A DNA stretch of 12,302 nt from an uncultured Clostridia bacterium (GTDB lineage Bacteria > Bacillota > Clostridia > Lachnospirales > CAG-274). A program made the translations under genes and the position numbers. The notes beneath the pieces were generated by a model. It was given only the letters and a program-made list of their open reading frames with translations. It was not told the origin of the DNA and made no database searches. Where the stretch lies: assembly GCA_947589405.1 (NCBI GenBank), contig CANQBT010000059.1, positions 1 to 12,302 on the forward strand. Reading direction: 5' to 3'. Numbering within the stretch: position 1 is the stretch's first letter; every line of letters starts with the position of its first letter. Below, piece after piece: positions 5,818 through 12,302 of this stretch.

Positions 5818-6678
5818 TTAAATCCTGAAATATCCGACTATTTCTCCGCCTTCGGGAAGTTCAAGAGATTTTTCGGGTATACTAAGCTCCCATTTGCCGT
5901 ATACGCCGCTTCTCTGAGAAAGAACAGCATAGAAATTAAGCATAAGTATGCCTAAGTTAAGAGCCTGATCCTCTTCTGAAGTCTGACCATGCTCAAGGCT
6001 TACCAGTACAAAAAGTCCGTCATCTATAATGAAGCGGTATGGCTGAAGATTGAGGAAGGAAGGAGAACAGCAGGCAGCCACAAGAGCCTGATACAGATCC
6101 GTATAGTGATCAAGAGTAGATGCTTCGTCCTTTATACCCATATCTTCTGCATATATAGCGTCTTCTATGTAGAGCTTCGGCGCTTCATAGCCTGAACGTT
6201 TTTTCATAGTGATATTGGAAAGATTTTTAATATCCAGACGCTTTATTGAACGCACAGATTTTTCATAGCCAAAGGCTATAAGAGCCACAGGCTCCTTGTC
6301 TGTGTTGAGATTAAGCCTTTCCTTAAGCTTTTCGCTGTCGCTTATAGTTATCCAGCAGGTATCAATATCCATGTCGGTCATTTTCAAAACTATATCTTCG
6401 CCTATAAAGCCTGCATTTTCAATATAGTGCTCTGTTTTTTCAGAAAGAATAAGAAGGTAATGAGGAGCCTCTATAAGATAGTCCTTATAGCCCACGCAGC
6501 CGTTCATCATAGGAGAAAGCTTAGGGTCAATTATTTTAAACTCTACATTTATAGAAGGCACAAGTCTTTTGCAATCGATAAAATAGTCCTTTATCTTTGC
6601 AATATTGCCTTCGGAAACCTCCTTGTCCTTAAAATCCCTTGTGGATTTTCTTTTGGTTGCCAGTTCATAATAATTCAT
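5818..6678 (-). CDS. Nitroreductase-family protein, TM1586-like single-chain type
   Basis: This is a 286-aa soluble protein of the FMN-dependent nitroreductase superfamily. The N terminus, MNYYELATKRKSTRDFKDKEV, has the R-x-S-x-R-x-F signature that binds the FMN phosphate. Further on are AFGYEKSVRSIKRLD and then a second half with LVAACCSPSFLNLQPYRF (core at 205-216), the equivalent of the APSxxNxQPWxF strip that normally lies near residue 35. At that N-terminal position only a degenerate VPSINVEFKIID is seen. Each half thus seems to hold part of the fold, as in the TM1586-type family (Pfam TM1586_NiRdase), where one chain imitates the usual dimer. The substrate is unknown. ATG 6678 has AAGGGATG about 7 bases upstream. 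It has its own promoter downstream of the hydrolase gene on the same strand and ends at the 5743-5771 terminator. Confidence 0.82.
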   Translation of the reverse strand: MNYYELATKRKSTRDFKDKEVSEGNIAKIKDYFIDCKRLVPSINVEFKIIDPKLSPMMNGCVGYKDYLIEAPHYLLILSEKTEHYIENAGFIGEDIVLKMTDMDIDTCWITISDSEKLKERLNLNTDKEPVALIAFGYEKSVRSIKRLDIKNLSNITMKKRSGYEAPKLYIEDAIYAEDMGIKDEASTLDHYTDLYQALVAACCSPSFLNLQPYRFIIDDGLFVLVSLEHGQTSEEDQALNLGILMLNFYAVLSQRSGVYGKWELSIPEKSLELPEGGEIVGYFRI

Positions 6679-6720
6679 ATTAACACATCCCTTCAGAATA
6701 AACTGTATACTCTTAATACA

Positions 6721-6749
6721 ATTTTAGTATATCTTTTATAAAAAGTCAA
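6721..6749 (-). promoter_or_regulatory. Sigma-A promoter of the nitroreductase gene
   Basis: On the minus strand TTGACT (6749-6744), a 17-base spacer and TAAAAT (6726-6721) match 5 of 6 consensus bases in each box. The site lies in the 76-base gap after the upstream hydrolase gene, so the nitroreductase can be expressed independently of it. The predicted leader is about 35 bases. Confidence 0.75.
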
Positions 6750-6754
6750 TGCAT

Positions 6755-7528
6755 TTATATAAGGTTTTTGTATAATTCTGTCTGTCTGTCTTTTTTTGCA
6801 GGAAAAGCCTTTCTGTATAAAGATACATCATTGTCTATATCTATAAAGGCTGTTCCTTCTTCATTTTCCATACTGTATATAAGCTTGCCTTGAGGAGAGT
6901 ATACGCAGCTGCCTCCCGAGTATTCGATACCGCCTATATTTCCTGTACAGTTTATCCCTGTGATATAGCATATATTTTCTATAGCCCTTGCCTTTAACAA
7001 GGCTTTCCAATGGTCTGCTCTTGCATCGGGCCAGCAGGCAGGCACTATTATAATATCCGCCTTTGCCGAAGCTGCCTGGAATATTTCGGGAAATCTCAGA
7101 TCATAGCATATAAATGTGGAAAATTTTATATTTCCCAACTCAAAAAGCGATATTTTATTGCCTCCTTTGAAATATTTATCCTCACCGCTGTAGCTGAACG
7201 GGTGTATTTTTGTATATTCGCTTATTATATCTCCGTTTTTGTCTATGACGGTATATCTGTTTTCACATTTTTCACCGACAACGGCTGTCCAGCCAAAGCC
7301 TATGGCAATATTGTTTTTTACTGCAAGAGAGCGCATTTTGTTTACGGTATAGCTGTCCTTTTCTTTGGTAAGCTCTGTATTCATAGAAAAGCCTGTAAAG
7401 CTCATTTCGGGGAAAAGCAGTATTTCGGCTTCGGCACAGACTGCATTATGTATGAATTTTTCTGCTTTTTCAATATTTTTTTCTTTATTTTCATATATTA
7501 TATTCATCTGACATATTCCTATGCGCAT
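6755..7528 (-). CDS. Carbon-nitrogen hydrolase (nitrilase superfamily, omega-amidase-like)
   Basis: This is a 257-aa cytoplasmic enzyme that hydrolyses a C-N bond of an amide or related compound through a Glu-Lys-Cys triad. All three residues are present: E41 in LLFPEMSFTG, K107 in SEYTKIHPFSYSG and C141 in STFICYDLRFPEIF. Further family features are VPACWPDARADHWKALLKA and the AIEN motif, followed by a C-terminal SGGSCVYSPQGK strand. The HPFSYSGEDKYFKGG stretch resembles the omega-amidase/YafV-like branch that acts on alpha-keto acid amides, but the substrate cannot be fixed from sequence. ATG 7528 has AAAGGAG 8 bases upstream. The frame extends left to 7558, but those codons cover the promoter and ribosome site. 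It is transcribed divergently from the GH13 gene. No metabolic partner is obvious in its neighbours. Confidence 0.9.
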   Translation of the reverse strand: MRIGICQMNIIYENKEKNIEKAEKFIHNAVCAEAEILLFPEMSFTGFSMNTELTKEKDSYTVNKMRSLAVKNNIAIGFGWTAVVGEKCENRYTVIDKNGDIISEYTKIHPFSYSGEDKYFKGGNKISLFELGNIKFSTFICYDLRFPEIFQAASAKADIIIVPACWPDARADHWKALLKARAIENICYITGINCTGNIGGIEYSGGSCVYSPQGKLIYSMENEEGTAFIDIDNDVSLYRKAFPAKKDRQTELYKNLI

Positions 7529-7548
7529 ATTATCAACTCCTTTAATAT

Positions 7549-7557
7549 AGTATATCA
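7549..7557 (-). promoter_or_regulatory. Extended -10 promoter of the carbon-nitrogen hydrolase gene
   Basis: On the minus strand TG-A-TATACT (7557-7549) is an extended -10 element. No good -35 is seen at the right distance, as is usual for this promoter type. The transcript would start near 7542, immediately before the AAAGGAG ribosome site. Confidence 0.55.
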
Positions 7558-7574
7558 CATTTTCAATAATTTCG

Positions 7575-7603
7575 TTGACTTTTTTTATCAGTCATTGTAT
7601 TAT
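7575..7603 (+). promoter_or_regulatory. Sigma-A promoter of the GH13 gene
   Basis: TTGACT (7575-7580), a 17-base spacer and TATTAT (7598-7603) match 5 of 6 consensus bases in each box. The predicted start near 7610 leaves a leader of about 20 bases. No catabolite-responsive palindrome (cre site) is evident here. Confidence 0.8.
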
Positions 7604-7619
7604 TAGAATATATGATAAT

Positions 7620-7633
7620 GAGGTGATTTTTTG
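7620..7633 (+). promoter_or_regulatory. Ribosome site and TTG start codon of the GH13 gene
   Basis: GAGGTGA (7620-7626) is followed 4 bases later by TTG 7631. The nearby ATGs at 7612 and 7618 do not open the GH13 frame. The first in-frame ATG (about codon 16) has no ribosome site. The TTG is therefore the likely start, the only TTG start chosen in this window. Confidence 0.75.
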
Positions 7634-9721
7634 AACAGCTATGATTATATAGAACGCATACTGCTTCTGTCCAGAATGCAGTTCAGATACCTGAATGTAG
7701 ACGCTGTTTTCTCTGATGAAAGCAAGAATTACAGATTTCCCGCTGTGCCTGCTGTCAATGATAAGGTAGCGATCAAGCTGAGAGTGGGAAAGAATGATAT
7801 TGATAACGCTTATATAGTTGCAAACGGCAATATGATACCTATGATAAGGACTTCTACGTCAGGAGTTTTTGACTATTACAGCGGAACGGTACCCTGCGGA
7901 AATGAAAAGATAAAGTATTATTTCAGAATAGAAAAGGACGGCAGGGAGTATTTCTACAATAAGCAGGGACTTGTTAAAAATATTCTAAGCGACTATGATT
8001 TTACTGTTATTCCGGGCTTCAGGACTCCCGACTGGGCTAAGGGTGCGGTAATGTATCAGATATATGTAGACCGTTTTTATGACGGAGATAAGACAAACGA
8101 TGTAAAGGACAATGAATACGCATATCTTGGCGTAACTGCAAAGGCAGTTGAGGACTGGGATACACCTGTGGAAAATCTTGATGTATGCAATTTCTACGGC
8201 GGAGATCTTCAGGGCGTTATAGATAAGCTTGACTATTTGCAGGAGCTTGGTATTGACGCCATATATTTTAATCCTATATTTGTATCTCCGAGTAATCACA
8301 AATATGATATTCAGGACTATGATTCCATAGACCCGCATATTGGAGTGATAATAAATACAGAGGGAGATGTGCTTTCAGAGGACTGCAAGGATAATACGGA
8401 AGCTACCATGTACATGATGCGCACTACCGACAAGGAAAACCTTGATGCCAGCAACAAGCTGTTTGCCAAGCTTGTAAAGCTTGCTCACGAAAGAGGTATA
8501 AAGGTCATACTGGACGGTGTGTTCAATCATTGCGGAGCCTTTAACAAATGGCTTGACAGAGAAGGCTTCTATGGCAGAAACGGTTATCCCAGCGGCGCCT
8601 ATGCTTCTGAAAACAGCAAGTACCACAACTTCTTTAAATGGCATGGCGGACATTGGCCCGGAAACGACTGCTATGACGGCTGGTGGGCTCATTCCAACCA
8701 TCCCAAGCTGAATTATGAAGGCTCCGAAGAGCTTTACAACTATATATTGGAAATAGGAAAAAAGTGGGTGTCACCTCCTTATAATGCAGACGGCTGGCGT
8801 CTTGATGTGGCTGCGGATCTGGGATTTAGCAAGGAGTTTAACATGGCTTTCTGGCGTGATTTCAGAAAAGCCGTAAAGTCTGCCAATCCCAATGCGATAA
8901 TACTGGCAGAGCACTATGGCAATCCTGAGGACTGGCTTGGAGGAGATCAATGGGATACCGTTATGAACTATGATGCCTTTATGGAGCCTCTTACATGGTT
9001 CCTTACGGGAATGGAAAAGCACAGCGAGCAGTCAAATCCAAGCAGATACAATAATTCTGCGGACTTTGAAGGCAGCATGCGTTATTTTATGTCACGTTTT
9101 AGCAACGAGAGTCTTTCGGTAGCCATGAATCAGCTTTCCAATCACGACCATTCCAGATTCCTTACAAGGACAAACAGGAAAATAGGAAGACTCCATACCT
9201 CAGGCTCAGAGGAGGCTGATACGGGAGTAAATAAGGGCATAATGAAGGAAGCCATAGCCTTTCAGATGACGTGGATAGGCGCTCCTACCATATATTATGG
9301 AGATGAAGCAGGACTTACAGGCTGGACAGATCCTGACAACAGGCGTCCCTTCCCTTGGGGAAAAGAGGATAAAGAAATTTTCTCCTTTTACAAAAAAATG
9401 GTTGAGATCCATAAATCCAGAGATGTATTTGCAACAGGCTCTCTTGATTATCTCTATATGAGCTATGGCATAATATGCTTTGGCAGATGGGACGATGATG
9501 ACAAAGCCGTTATAATACTTAACAATAATGACAGAGAGTATGAGATCGTAGTCCCTGTGTGGAGACTGGAAACGGAAAACGGAACAAAGCTTGTAAGACT
9601 TGTGGAATCCGGCGGCGACAGCTGGAATGACGACAAGGCGGTATATGTTGTTGAAAATGGCTGCATTAATGTAAATGTACCGGCTTTTGGCTGTGCAGTT
9701 ATTGCCAATATAAAGAATTGA
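7631..9721 (+). CDS. GH13 alpha-glucan hydrolase (neopullulanase/cyclomaltodextrinase-like)
   Basis: This is a 696-aa enzyme without a signal peptide, so it probably acts in the cytoplasm on imported maltodextrins, cyclodextrins or pullulan fragments. An N-terminal beta domain (about 1-130) resembles the CBM34-type domain of neopullulanases. The catalytic barrel starts at AVMYQIYVDRFYDGD. Region I is VILDGVFNHCG. Region II is GWRLDVAAD with nucleophile D392. Region III is ILAEHYGNPEDW with acid/base E427. Region IV is SNHDHSRF with D506. Between GGDLQGVIDKLDYL and region I there is a long acidic segment (about 236-276) containing TEGDVLSEDCKDN, part of an enlarged domain B. A C-terminal beta domain follows. 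The start is TTG 7631. The terminator stem begins in the stop codon. No sugar transporter or regulator lies next to it, so substrate choice within GH13 is uncertain. Confidence 0.92.
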   Translation: MNSYDYIERILLLSRMQFRYLNVDAVFSDESKNYRFPAVPAVNDKVAIKLRVGKNDIDNAYIVANGNMIPMIRTSTSGVFDYYSGTVPCGNEKIKYYFRIEKDGREYFYNKQGLVKNILSDYDFTVIPGFRTPDWAKGAVMYQIYVDRFYDGDKTNDVKDNEYAYLGVTAKAVEDWDTPVENLDVCNFYGGDLQGVIDKLDYLQELGIDAIYFNPIFVSPSNHKYDIQDYDSIDPHIGVIINTEGDVLSEDCKDNTEATMYMMRTTDKENLDASNKLFAKLVKLAHERGIKVILDGVFNHCGAFNKWLDREGFYGRNGYPSGAYASENSKYHNFFKWHGGHWPGNDCYDGWWAHSNHPKLNYEGSEELYNYILEIGKKWVSPPYNADGWRLDVAADLGFSKEFNMAFWRDFRKAVKSANPNAIILAEHYGNPEDWLGGDQWDTVMNYDAFMEPLTWFLTGMEKHSEQSNPSRYNNSADFEGSMRYFMSRFSNESLSVAMNQLSNHDHSRFLTRTNRKIGRLHTSGSEEADTGVNKGIMKEAIAFQMTWIGAPTIYYGDEAGLTGWTDPDNRRPFPWGKEDKEIFSFYKKMVEIHKSRDVFATGSLDYLYMSYGIICFGRWDDDDKAVIILNNNDREYEIVVPVWRLETENGTKLVRLVESGGDSWNDDKAVYVVENGCINVNVPAFGCAVIANIKN
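9687..9714 (+). promoter_or_regulatory. Possible promoter inside the GH13 3' end for the downstream pair
   Basis: TTGGCT (9687-9692), a 16-base spacer and TATAAA (9709-9714) lie within the last codons of the GH13 gene. The predicted start near 9721 is the first base of the terminator stem. If real, it would supply the transglutaminase and oxidoreductase genes, which otherwise have no promoter after the terminator. The -35 match is only 4 of 6. Confidence 0.35.
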
Positions 9722-9746
9722 CCGGCAGGCTTTCTGCCGGTTTTTT
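9721..9746 (+). terminator. Intrinsic terminator of the GH13 gene
   Basis: ACCGGCAG (9721-9728) pairs perfectly with CTGCCGGT (9734-9741) around a 5-base loop. The run TTTTTT spans 9741-9746. The first stem base is the last base of the GH13 TGA. Only 17 bases separate its end from the next start codon. Confidence 0.92.
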
Positions 9747-9763
9747 AAAAAAGGGGATTGTAT

Positions 9764-11116
9764 ATGAGGAAGGTAATTGTTATTGCAATGCTGTTTTCGT
9801 GGCTGCTTGCCTTTAATGTATACGGTAAGAGCATAAGCGAAACGGCAAAGGAGTTTGCGGAATTTAAACAAACGATAGATATTGATACGGCGGATGTAGA
9901 CGGGTATATGGTAAAGCTTTTTGAATATGACCCACGACTTCAGTTGTATTATAGCGGCTACACCGGCAGCAAATACAGCGATCATGCAACAATAAACGTC
10001 AAATATATGAATACCTCAATTCCGCTGAAGGATATACATGTTGCCGAAAACTTGGATCAGTTCAGAAACTTTCTGCTCAGAGGACTTTTGTATTGTGATA
10101 AAAAAGTATATATAGTTCTTAAGAATTCGGATATCGATTCTGTGAAAATCGATGCGCTTCTGACTGAAATACAAAACGAATGTCCTCTTGCGGAAATGTT
10201 CAGAGATGAATGTAATATAAGCTCATCATCTATGGAAACAACAAATGACAGCAGCTATGTACTTACAATAAGCTATGACAGTACTGCCGATGATGTCATG
10301 AGGTGCAGAAAGGAAACGGAAAAGCTGGCGGCTTCCGCTCTGTTCAATATTGTTGCAAAGGATATGCCCGATTACGCTAAGGTAATGGCAATACATGACT
10401 ATATTATAAATAACTGTAGATATAAAACAAATGATGAGGAGAATACTGCTTCCGTATATCATTCCGCCTATGGAATGTTCAAATATGGCGAAGCTGTGTG
10501 TCAGGGATATGCCGAAGCTGCTGCAATACTCTTTAACATGTGCGGCATTGATAATTTCAGAATAACGGGAACGGCAAAAGGCGAAAGCCATATGTGGAAT
10601 GCCGTAAAGCTGGACGACAGCTTTTATCAGATAGATATGACATGGGACGATCCTGTCATGAGCGACGGCTCAGACAAACTGCAATATAATTATTTCAATT
10701 TAAATGACAGACAGATGGCTGAGGATCATGTATGGAACAGAAATGAGTATACGCCGTGTACAGGTACTTATTATAACTATGAAAACACGAAGAGGCTTGT
10801 ATCACAAGGAGAGGTGTATGAAGAGCCTTACGATATGTTCGTGTCTGTATTTAATACATATGAACCTCTCAGTCAGGATATTTATGTAAGACCCGGTATG
10901 GATTCAGATATAGAAGAAGAAACAAGAGACGAGAAGCGTATAACAACGGAAATTGAAGAGGAAACCGAAAGGGAGACCGTGCCCGACGAAGGACGTGACA
11001 GAGACGGACGCCATCGCAGAACGGAAACAGGCAATGGCGGTATTGGCGCTATAGTTATACTCTCGGGATTAGCAGGGATCATTATAGCCATAATGATATT
11101 GGTTAAAAGAAGGTGA
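9764..11116 (+). CDS. Secreted, membrane-anchored transglutaminase-like protein
   Basis: This 450-aa protein has an N-terminal signal peptide (about 1-21, MRKVIVIAMLFSWLLAF) and a C-terminal hydrophobic helix (about 427-447) followed by KRR, so most of it should face outward. An unassigned region (about 25-190) precedes a transglutaminase/protease-like core. AIHDYIINNCRYK leads to AVCQGYAEAAAILFN with Cys246, ESHMWNAVKLDD with His276 and YQIDMTWDDP with Asp291, a complete Cys-His-Asp triad. Bacterial proteins of this family act as proteases or crosslinking enzymes on surface or wall proteins; the substrate here is unknown. A highly charged Glu/Arg linker (about 378-419) separates the core from the anchor. 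ATG 9764 has AAGGGG 7 bases upstream. The next gene starts 4 bases after its stop. No promoter lies between the terminator at 9721-9746 and its start. Confidence 0.88.
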   Translation: MRKVIVIAMLFSWLLAFNVYGKSISETAKEFAEFKQTIDIDTADVDGYMVKLFEYDPRLQLYYSGYTGSKYSDHATINVKYMNTSIPLKDIHVAENLDQFRNFLLRGLLYCDKKVYIVLKNSDIDSVKIDALLTEIQNECPLAEMFRDECNISSSSMETTNDSSYVLTISYDSTADDVMRCRKETEKLAASALFNIVAKDMPDYAKVMAIHDYIINNCRYKTNDEENTASVYHSAYGMFKYGEAVCQGYAEAAAILFNMCGIDNFRITGTAKGESHMWNAVKLDDSFYQIDMTWDDPVMSDGSDKLQYNYFNLNDRQMAEDHVWNRNEYTPCTGTYYNYENTKRLVSQGEVYEEPYDMFVSVFNTYEPLSQDIYVRPGMDSDIEEETRDEKRITTEIEEETERETVPDEGRDRDGRHRRTETGNGGIGAIVILSGLAGIIIAIMILVKRR

Positions 11117-11120
11117 TATT

Positions 11121-12134
11121 GTGATAAAGGCAGTAATAACAGGACTTGGCGTTCAGGGGAAAAAGTATGCAAATATGCTTATTAATAATAAAGTAAAGGG
11201 CATGGAGCTTAAGGGCGTATACGCCAGAAGCGATAAAACCGCAAAATGGGCGTCAGATAATCTAAAGGGTATAAAGATATACAGAAGTGAGGACGAAATG
11301 TTTTCCGACAGCGCAAGCTTTGATACCCTTATTATAGCAACGCCTCACAAGGCTCATTACAAAACGACGCTCAGAGCCTTTGAAAATGGGCTTAATGTAT
11401 TCTGTGAAAAACCTCTTTCAACAGAGGTATCGAAAGCAGAGGAAATGATAAGGGCCTCCGAAGGTCATGTATTTGCCGTAATGTTTCACCTGAGAGCTGT
11501 AAATATGTACAGATGGATAAAGGATAAGCTGGACAGCGGAGAGCTTGGGGAAATAAGAAGGGCTATGTTTGAAAGCGATATTTATTTCAGAACAAGTCAC
11601 TATCACAATTCCGCTACATGGAGAAGTACCCTTGAGGGAGAAGGCGGAGGAGCACTTATCAATCAGGGGCAGCACCTTCTGGATCTGTGGCAATGGTTTT
11701 TCGGTATGCCTGAAAAGCTCTATGCCGATATAGAAACAGGCAAATACAATAGCTTTGACGTAGAGGACGAGGCTACCGTATTTATGAAGTATCCTTATAT
11801 GACAGGTCTGTTTTTTATAAGCACAGGCGAACCTCTGGGCTGCAACCGTTTTGAGATAATAGGCACAAGAGGAAGGATAAATCTTGAAAATGATATAATT
11901 ACTTATTATAAGCATGAAGATTCACAGGAATATATAAACAATTCGGATATTAATACAGGCGATAAGCTTGGCTACAGTATCGATACGATCAAAATAGAGG
12001 ACAATGAGGATCCATATGTGATAATGTTTGAAAACTATGTAGAGCATATTGAAAAAGGCGTTCCTCTTATTGCAGACGGAAAGAGCGGTATCAATGCTCT
12101 TAAGCTGTGTTCAGATGCCTATAAATACAGATAA
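11121..12134 (+). CDS. Gfo/Idh/MocA-family NAD(P)-dependent oxidoreductase
   Basis: This 337-aa protein has an N-terminal Rossmann fold (GLGVQGKKYANML, residues 8-20), then TLIIATPHKAHY and CEKPLSTEVSKAEEMI with the family's E96-K97-P98 motif. The C-terminal substrate domain includes GGGALINQGQHLLDLWQWF with H185 and D188 of the HxxD element. Members oxidise or reduce sugars, inositols or similar polyols; the substrate cannot be told from sequence. The start is GTG 11121, since AAGGTGA (11110-11116) covers the stop of the upstream gene and lies 4 bases before it. The tight spacing indicates co-translation with the transglutaminase-like gene, an unexpected partner for a cytoplasmic dehydrogenase. 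The length is normal and the gene ends before a hairpin terminator. Confidence 0.92.
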   Translation: MIKAVITGLGVQGKKYANMLINNKVKGMELKGVYARSDKTAKWASDNLKGIKIYRSEDEMFSDSASFDTLIIATPHKAHYKTTLRAFENGLNVFCEKPLSTEVSKAEEMIRASEGHVFAVMFHLRAVNMYRWIKDKLDSGELGEIRRAMFESDIYFRTSHYHNSATWRSTLEGEGGGALINQGQHLLDLWQWFFGMPEKLYADIETGKYNSFDVEDEATVFMKYPYMTGLFFISTGEPLGCNRFEIIGTRGRINLENDIITYYKHEDSQEYINNSDINTGDKLGYSIDTIKIEDNEDPYVIMFENYVEHIEKGVPLIADGKSGINALKLCSDAYKYR

Positions 12135-12153
12135 TATAAAATATGCACAAAAA

Positions 12154-12189
12154 CTGCACAGAAAATAATATTTTTTTGTGCAGCTTTTA
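12154..12189 (+). terminator. Terminator after the oxidoreductase gene, with an alternative upstream arm
   Basis: CTGCACA (12154-12160) pairs with TGTGCAG (12177-12183). A G-T pair and four A-T pairs extend the stem to 12, with a 6-base loop, and CTTTTAT follows. A second copy of TGCACA just upstream (TGCACAAAAA, 12144-12153) can pair perfectly with TTTTTGTGCA (12173-12182) instead, so two exclusive hairpins share one right arm. The T tract after the stem is only moderate. Confidence 0.7.
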
Positions 12190-12191
12190 TA

Positions 12192-12220
12192 TTGAAATTG
12201 GTAAAAATAAGTGATATAGT
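12192..12220 (+). promoter_or_regulatory. Sigma-A promoter for a gene beyond the right edge
   Basis: TTGAAA (12192-12197), a 17-base spacer and TATAGT (12215-12220) form a good promoter, reinforced by TG one base before the -10. Transcription would begin near 12227 and run out of the window. No reading frame with a ribosome site begins in the remaining 75 bases, which fits a long structured leader. Confidence 0.7.
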
Positions 12221-12279
12221 ATAGATGTATCAAGAGATACAGCAAAATGATATGCCACTATTTATTGGCTTTTTAACCA

Positions 12280-12302
12280 ACTAAATAATGGGCAAACTTA
12301 TC
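12280..12302 (+). ncRNA. Likely 5' edge of a c-di-GMP-I (GEMM-I) riboswitch, cut by the window end
   Basis: The final bases AATAATGGGCAAACTTATC resemble the conserved opening of GEMM-I aptamers, an A-rich lead followed by GGGCAAAC and then the 5' arm of the first hairpin. In that class the next bases should be a GAAA loop, the complementary arm (GATAAG here) and an ACGCAAAGC-type segment, all beyond the edge. The site lies about 55 bases into the transcript from the promoter at 12192-12220 and is in the sense direction. The call rests on a short motif and its position only. If correct, the gene to the right is controlled by cyclic di-GMP. Confidence 0.5.

Noticed and set aside
7010..7606. 198-codon plus-strand frame opposite the carbon-nitrogen hydrolase
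   Set aside because: It lies antisense to a gene with a full catalytic triad and has the odd Phe/Tyr/Cys-rich composition of a shadow frame, no good ribosome site and no recognisable motif.
9206..9985. 259-codon minus-strand frame across the GH13 end and the transglutaminase start
   Set aside because: It runs antisense through conserved GH13 regions and through the terminator, with shadow-like composition and no family motif.
11020..11116. Canonical LPxTG cell-wall sorting signal in the transglutaminase-like protein
   Set aside because: The Leu-Pro pair is missing (RTETG). Only the overall layout is similar, so it is reported as an anchor with a question, not as a sortase substrate.
12254..12302. 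Possible short coding starts near the right edge (for example ATG 12288)
   Set aside because: There is no purine-rich ribosome site before them, and the ATG at 12288 overlaps the riboswitch-like motif GGGCAAAC.
1..12302. CRISPR array, tRNA, rRNA or phage genes
   Set aside because: No regularly spaced repeats, no cloverleaf-like segments in the gaps, no rRNA stretches and no phage or transposase motifs were found. All gaps are short except the last about 168 bases, which hold a terminator, a promoter and the riboswitch edge.

Overview
The window looks like a chromosomal stretch from a low-to-moderate GC member of Bacillota, class Clostridia, probably a gut or rumen type related to Lachnospiraceae or Oscillospiraceae. 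The reasons are the strong AGGTG/GGAGG ribosome sites, sigma-A promoters with 17-base spacers, AT-rich intergenic DNA, heavy use of ATA and AGA codons, and the gene families present. The lineage is an inference. I see no rRNA, tRNA, CRISPR array, insertion sequence or phage gene.

Layout. At the left edge is the 3' end of purH (+). It is separated by a bidirectional terminator from a leftward operon, birA (biotin ligase/repressor) > small DUF6145-like protein > dus (tRNA-dihydrouridine synthase). A divergent promoter region (about 2699-2780) also serves the rightward pair acpS (holo-ACP synthase) > nnr (NAD(P)HX epimerase/dehydratase). A type II toxin-antitoxin remnant follows. Its antitoxin is intact behind a near-consensus promoter, while the RelE-like toxin has lost its middle and keeps only its two ends. 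Next come a five-helix CmpB-type membrane protein (+), a bidirectional terminator, and two leftward genes with separate promoters: a carbon-nitrogen hydrolase and a single-chain nitroreductase.

From 7575 transcription runs rightward. A cytoplasmic GH13 alpha-glucan hydrolase starts on a TTG codon and ends in a textbook terminator. After it come a secreted, C-terminally anchored transglutaminase-like protein and a Gfo/Idh/MocA oxidoreductase, only 4 bases apart. A hairpin terminator closes this unit. The last 110 bases hold a good promoter followed by what looks like the first bases of a c-di-GMP-I (GEMM-I) riboswitch, cut off by the window edge.

Most of the window is housekeeping: purine and cofactor synthesis, tRNA modification, metabolite repair and glucan breakdown. 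The items most worth a second look are the truncated riboswitch, the decayed toxin beside its orphan antitoxin, the sorting-signal-like tail of the transglutaminase protein, and the closely spaced regulatory hairpins around 9721 and 12144-12183. I did not find a convincing new multi-gene system.
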